A program made the translations under genes and the position numbers. DNA of 64,000 nucleotides, from contig NZ_JAUSSG010000011.1 of assembly GCF_030812215.1 (NCBI RefSeq), forward strand, positions 124,001-188,000, in the 5' to 3' direction. This document shows positions 61,822 to 64,000 of this stretch, in pieces. The number at the start of each line of letters is the position of its first letter. Position 1 is the first letter of the stretch. Under the pieces are notes generated by a model. That model was not told the DNA's origin, ran no database searches, and saw only the letters and a list, made by a program, of their open reading frames with translations. This stretch comes from Variovorax boronicumulans (GTDB lineage: Bacteria; Pseudomonadota; Gammaproteobacteria; Burkholderiales; Burkholderiaceae_C).

Positions 61822-61897
61822 GAAACTCTGGATGGCCGGCAAAGCACTGGAAAATCAACGACTTAAGTGGATTTGTTCAAAGTCGCATTAACAACCG

Positions 61898-64000
61898 TTG
61901 CCAAGAAGGTCCCCCATCCCTACAGCCAGCCCCGCTCCCGAAACGGACGCCCCGACCCCGGGCGATTCCGCTGCGCCGCCGCCTGACAGCGCGCCGGCGG
62001 GCCTGGCATGGCGTCTCGACATCGCGGTGCAGACGCCGGCGCACGCCGCGCTCGGCGACCTGCTGAGCTACGCCGGTGCCGCGCCGCTCGTGCCCGGCAC
62101 GCTGGTGCGGGTGCCGCTGGGCCGGCGCGAGGTGCTGGGCGTGGTCTGGAACGAGCCCGTCTCCCTGGACGGCGCACAGCCCGACATGGCCCTCAAGCCC
62201 GTGGGCGCCGCGCTCGACGCGCTGGCGCCGCTCGGCGAGGCCTGGCGCGACCTCGTGACCTTTGCCGCGCGCTATTACCAGCGCTCGATCGGCGAAATCG
62301 CCCTGGCCGCCCTGCCGCCGCAACTGCGCGACCTGACGACGACGCAGCTCGCGCGTCGCCTCAAGCGCAAGACGACGACCGGCCCTGTCGCCGAGACCGC
62401 CGAAGCCGCCAACCTGATCGCGCTGAGCCCGGAACAGACGGCCGCCCTCGCCCGCATCGAGGCGGAGAGCGGCACCTTTCTCCTGGTCGGCAGCACCGGC
62501 AGCGGCAAGACCGAGGTGTACCTGCGCTGCGTGGCCGACCTGCTCGCGCGCGACCCCGGGGCGCAGGCGCTGGTGATGGTGCCCGAGATCAATCTCACGC
62601 CGCAGCTCGAAGCCCGCTTCAAGGCCCGCTTCGGCGAAGAGGCGGTGGTGTCGCTGCACAGCGGCATGACGAATCCGCAGCGCCTGGCGAGTTGGCTCGC
62701 CGCGCACAGCGGCGCCGCGCGCATCGTGCTGGGCACGCGCATGGCGGTGTTCGCGTCGATCCCGGGGCTCAAGCTCATCGTGGTCGACGAGGAGCACGAC
62801 CCGAGCTACAAGCAGCAGGAAGGCGCGCGTTACTCGGCGCGCGACCTCGCCGTGTGGCGCGGCCAGCGCGAGGGCGCGAAGGTGATCCTCGGCTCGGCCA
62901 CGCCGTCGCTCGAGAGCTGGCACCAGAGCCGGCCCGCCGAGGGCGACGACCCGGGCGGGCGCTACGTGCGGCTGGAGATGCCATCGCGCATTGGCGCCGG
63001 CGAGCTGCCCGCGGTGCGGCTGGTCGACATGAACCTGCAGCCGCCGAAAACGGTGCTCTCGGGCGCGCTGCTCGACGCCATCGGCCAACGCATCGCGCGC
63101 GGCGAGCAGAGCATGATCTTCCTGAACCGCCGCGGCTATGCGCCGGTGCTGGCCTGCGGCGACTGCGGCTGGAAGAGCGAATGCCCGCACTGCAGCGCCT
63201 ACCGCGTGTTCCACAAGATCGACCGCACGCTGCGCTGCCACCACTGCGGCTTCACCGAACGCGTGCCGCGCGCCTGTCCGGCCTGCGGCAACCCCGACAT
63301 CGCGCCCGTGGGTCGCGGCACCGAGCGGCTCGAGGAACACCTGGCCGAACTGTTCGCCGCGGTGAAGCGGCCCGACGGCAGCGCGGTGCGCATCGCGCGC
63401 ATCGACGCCGACAGCACCAAGAAGCAGGGCGCGCTCGAATCGCAGCTGGCCGCGGTGCATGCGGGCGAGGTCGACGTGCTGGTCGGCACGCAGATGATCG
63501 CCAAGGGCCACGACTTCCGGCGCATCACGCTGGTGGCGGCGGTCAACCCCGACGGCGCGCTCTTCTCCAGCGACTTCCGCGCACCCGAGCGGCTGTTCAG
63601 CCTGCTGATGCAATCGGCCGGCCGCGCCGGACGCGACGCCGCCTACCTCGCGGCACAAGGCGCGACGGCCGAGATGTGGATCCAGACCTTTCACTCGCAG
63701 CACCCGCTCTTCATGGCGCTGCGCAAGCATGACTACGCCGCGTTCGCCAAGCAGCAGCTCGACGAGCGCCGCGCCGCCGGCATGCCGCCCTTCGCATTCC
63801 AGGCGCTGCTGCGCGCCGATGCGCGCGAGCAGTCGGTGGCGCAGGCTTTCCTGAACATCGCGGCCGATGCGGCCGAGGCATTGCCCGGCGCCGACATCGT
63901 CACGCGCTACCCCGCGGTGCCGCTTTCGATCCAGCGCGTGGCCGACGTGGAGCGCGCGCAGATGCTCATCGAAAGCCCTTCGCGCGCCGCGCTGCAACGT
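61898..64000 (+). CDS. priA: Primosomal protein N' (replication restart helicase PriA), 3' end cut by the window
   Basis: The frame stays open to the right edge. The N-terminal DNA-binding domain starts around WRLDIAVQTPAHAALGD. The helicase core has Walker A LLVGSTGSGKTEVYLR, LVMVPEINLTPQL, DEEHD and LGSATPSLE. The zinc region follows (CGDCGWKSECPHC and CHHCGF plus CPACG), then the motifs DVLVGTQMIAKGHDFRRITLV and QSAGRAGRD. The start is unclear: after a stop at 61889 the only canonical start before the conserved part is TTG 61898. AAGAAGG stands ahead of an ATC at 61916. Roughly 50 residues at the N terminus are proline/alanine-rich. At least 701 residues of a usual 680-740 are present. Confidence 0.93.
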   Translation, partial: MPRRSPIPTASPAPETDAPTPGDSAAPPPDSAPAGLAWRLDIAVQTPAHAALGDLLSYAGAAPLVPGTLVRVPLGRREVLGVVWNEPVSLDGAQPDMALKPVGAALDALAPLGEAWRDLVTFAARYYQRSIGEIALAALPPQLRDLTTTQLARRLKRKTTTGPVAETAEAANLIALSPEQTAALARIEAESGTFLLVGSTGSGKTEVYLRCVADLLARDPGAQALVMVPEINLTPQLEARFKARFGEEAVVSLHSGMTNPQRLASWLAAHSGAARIVLGTRMAVFASIPGLKLIVVDEEHDPSYKQQEGARYSARDLAVWRGQREGAKVILGSATPSLESWHQSRPAEGDDPGGRYVRLEMPSRIGAGELPAVRLVDMNLQPPKTVLSGALLDAIGQRIARGEQSMIFLNRRGYAPVLACGDCGWKSECPHCSAYRVFHKIDRTLRCHHCGFTERVPRACPACGNPDIAPVGRGTERLEEHLAELFAAVKRPDGSAVRIARIDADSTKKQGALESQLAAVHAGEVDVLVGTQMIAKGHDFRRITLVAAVNPDGALFSSDFRAPERLFSLLMQSAGRAGRDAAYLAAQGATAEMWIQTFHSQHPLFMALRKHDYAAFAKQQLDERRAAGMPPFAFQALLRADAREQSVAQAFLNIAADAAEALPGADIVTRYPAVPLSIQRVADVERAQMLIESPSRAALQR

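Larger units (their letters stand above)
61526..61897. other. Non-coding gap hemE-priA with AT-rich stretch, DnaA boxes and a hairpin
   Basis: About 370 bp without a convincing gene and visibly poorer in GC than its flanks. It contains two DnaA-box matches (61626-61634, 61813-61821), an AT-rich segment around 61705-61745 ending in eight T residues, and GAGCCTTGA-TTT-TCAAGGCTC (61761-61781), a 9-bp hairpin. An 87-codon minus-strand frame across it has no recognisable features. Confidence 0.6.

Noticed and set aside
61595..61858. An 87-codon minus-strand frame in the hemE-priA gap
   Set aside because: No homology recognised, no ribosome site, and it covers the DnaA boxes and hairpin; more likely non-coding.
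62008..63732. Open frame in another reading frame inside priA
   Set aside because: The +2 frame carries all PriA helicase and zinc motifs; this one is Arg/Ala-rich shadow sequence.
1..64000. CRISPR arrays, tRNA or rRNA genes, transposases, prophage genes
   Set aside because: None recognised on either strand; no regularly spaced repeats, CCA-ended cloverleaf or DDE-type protein was found.

Overview
The window reads as chromosomal DNA of a GC-rich betaproteobacterium, most likely Burkholderiales, family Comamonadaceae, Variovorax-like. That is inferred from codon bias, the argB-slmA and hemE-priA gene pairs, the many TRAP, LysE and SDR genes, and a PhaM-type polyhydroxyalkanoate granule protein. 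No tRNA, rRNA, CRISPR array or insertion sequence was seen.

Region 1 (1-9895) is a sugar or sugar-acid catabolic locus. Two short-chain dehydrogenases and a fumarylacetoacetate-hydrolase-family enzyme run leftwards. A GntR/FCD regulator, a three-part TRAP importer, a UxaA-family dehydratase, an SMP-30-type lactonase and an LDH2-family dehydrogenase run rightwards. Together they fit a non-phosphorylating (L-fucose/L-rhamnose/aldonate type) route: import, lactone opening, dehydration, oxidation to a diketo acid, and hydrolysis to pyruvate plus a hydroxy acid. Two interleaved inverted repeats in the divergent gap are candidate operators.

Region 2 (9914-12699) holds slmA, argB and a WecA/MraY-like glycosyl-1-phosphate transferase in one leftward run.

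Region 3 (12745-35368) is a large surface-polysaccharide locus: GT2 and GT4 glycosyltransferases, an OafA-type acyltransferase with an SGNH domain, manC, an ABC exporter (wzm, wzt), an FkbM methyltransferase fused to a coiled coil, a 1240-residue protein with three GT-B domains, gmd-rmd (GDP-D-rhamnose) and rmlBDAC (dTDP-L-rhamnose). The set resembles an ABC-exported D-rhamnan-type O polysaccharide, with L-rhamnose also available. The central part (about 19.6-31.9 kb) looks poorer in GC than its flanks, as is usual for exchanged O-antigen loci.

Region 4 (35453-40738) has a tandem glycine riboswitch with its own promoter in front of a DadA-type FAD amino-acid dehydrogenase, then a FIST-domain protein, a PhaM-like protein and a MocR-type (GntR-aminotransferase) regulator.

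Region 5 (40842-48820) is a ten-gene co-directional array controlled, by inference, from the MocR divergent promoter. It carries three LysE exporters, a DMT exporter, an aminotransferase, GST, PhzF, two VOC proteins and a threonine-dehydratase-like enzyme. Three copies of CTGTANTGG sit in the MocR promoter.

Region 6 (48828-64000) is mixed: creatininase-like amidohydrolase, an SDR lacking its catalytic residues, a LysR-quinone oxidoreductase pair, a CBS-domain protein, GNAT, a lipoprotein sugar dehydrogenase, AlaX, a DsbD/ScsB-like thiol transporter with a redoxin, an MFS carboxylate transporter, hemE, an AT-richer gap with two DnaA boxes, and priA, which runs off the right end.

The least expected structures are: (i) a roughly 94-bp intergenic repeat at 4242-4335 and 45426-45519 whose two copies differ by compensatory base-pair changes; (ii) the glycine riboswitch on a dadA-like gene with a hairpin over its Shine-Dalgarno; (iii) the triple MocR operator and its exporter array; (iv) an origin-like gap before priA, which also lacks an obvious start codon.
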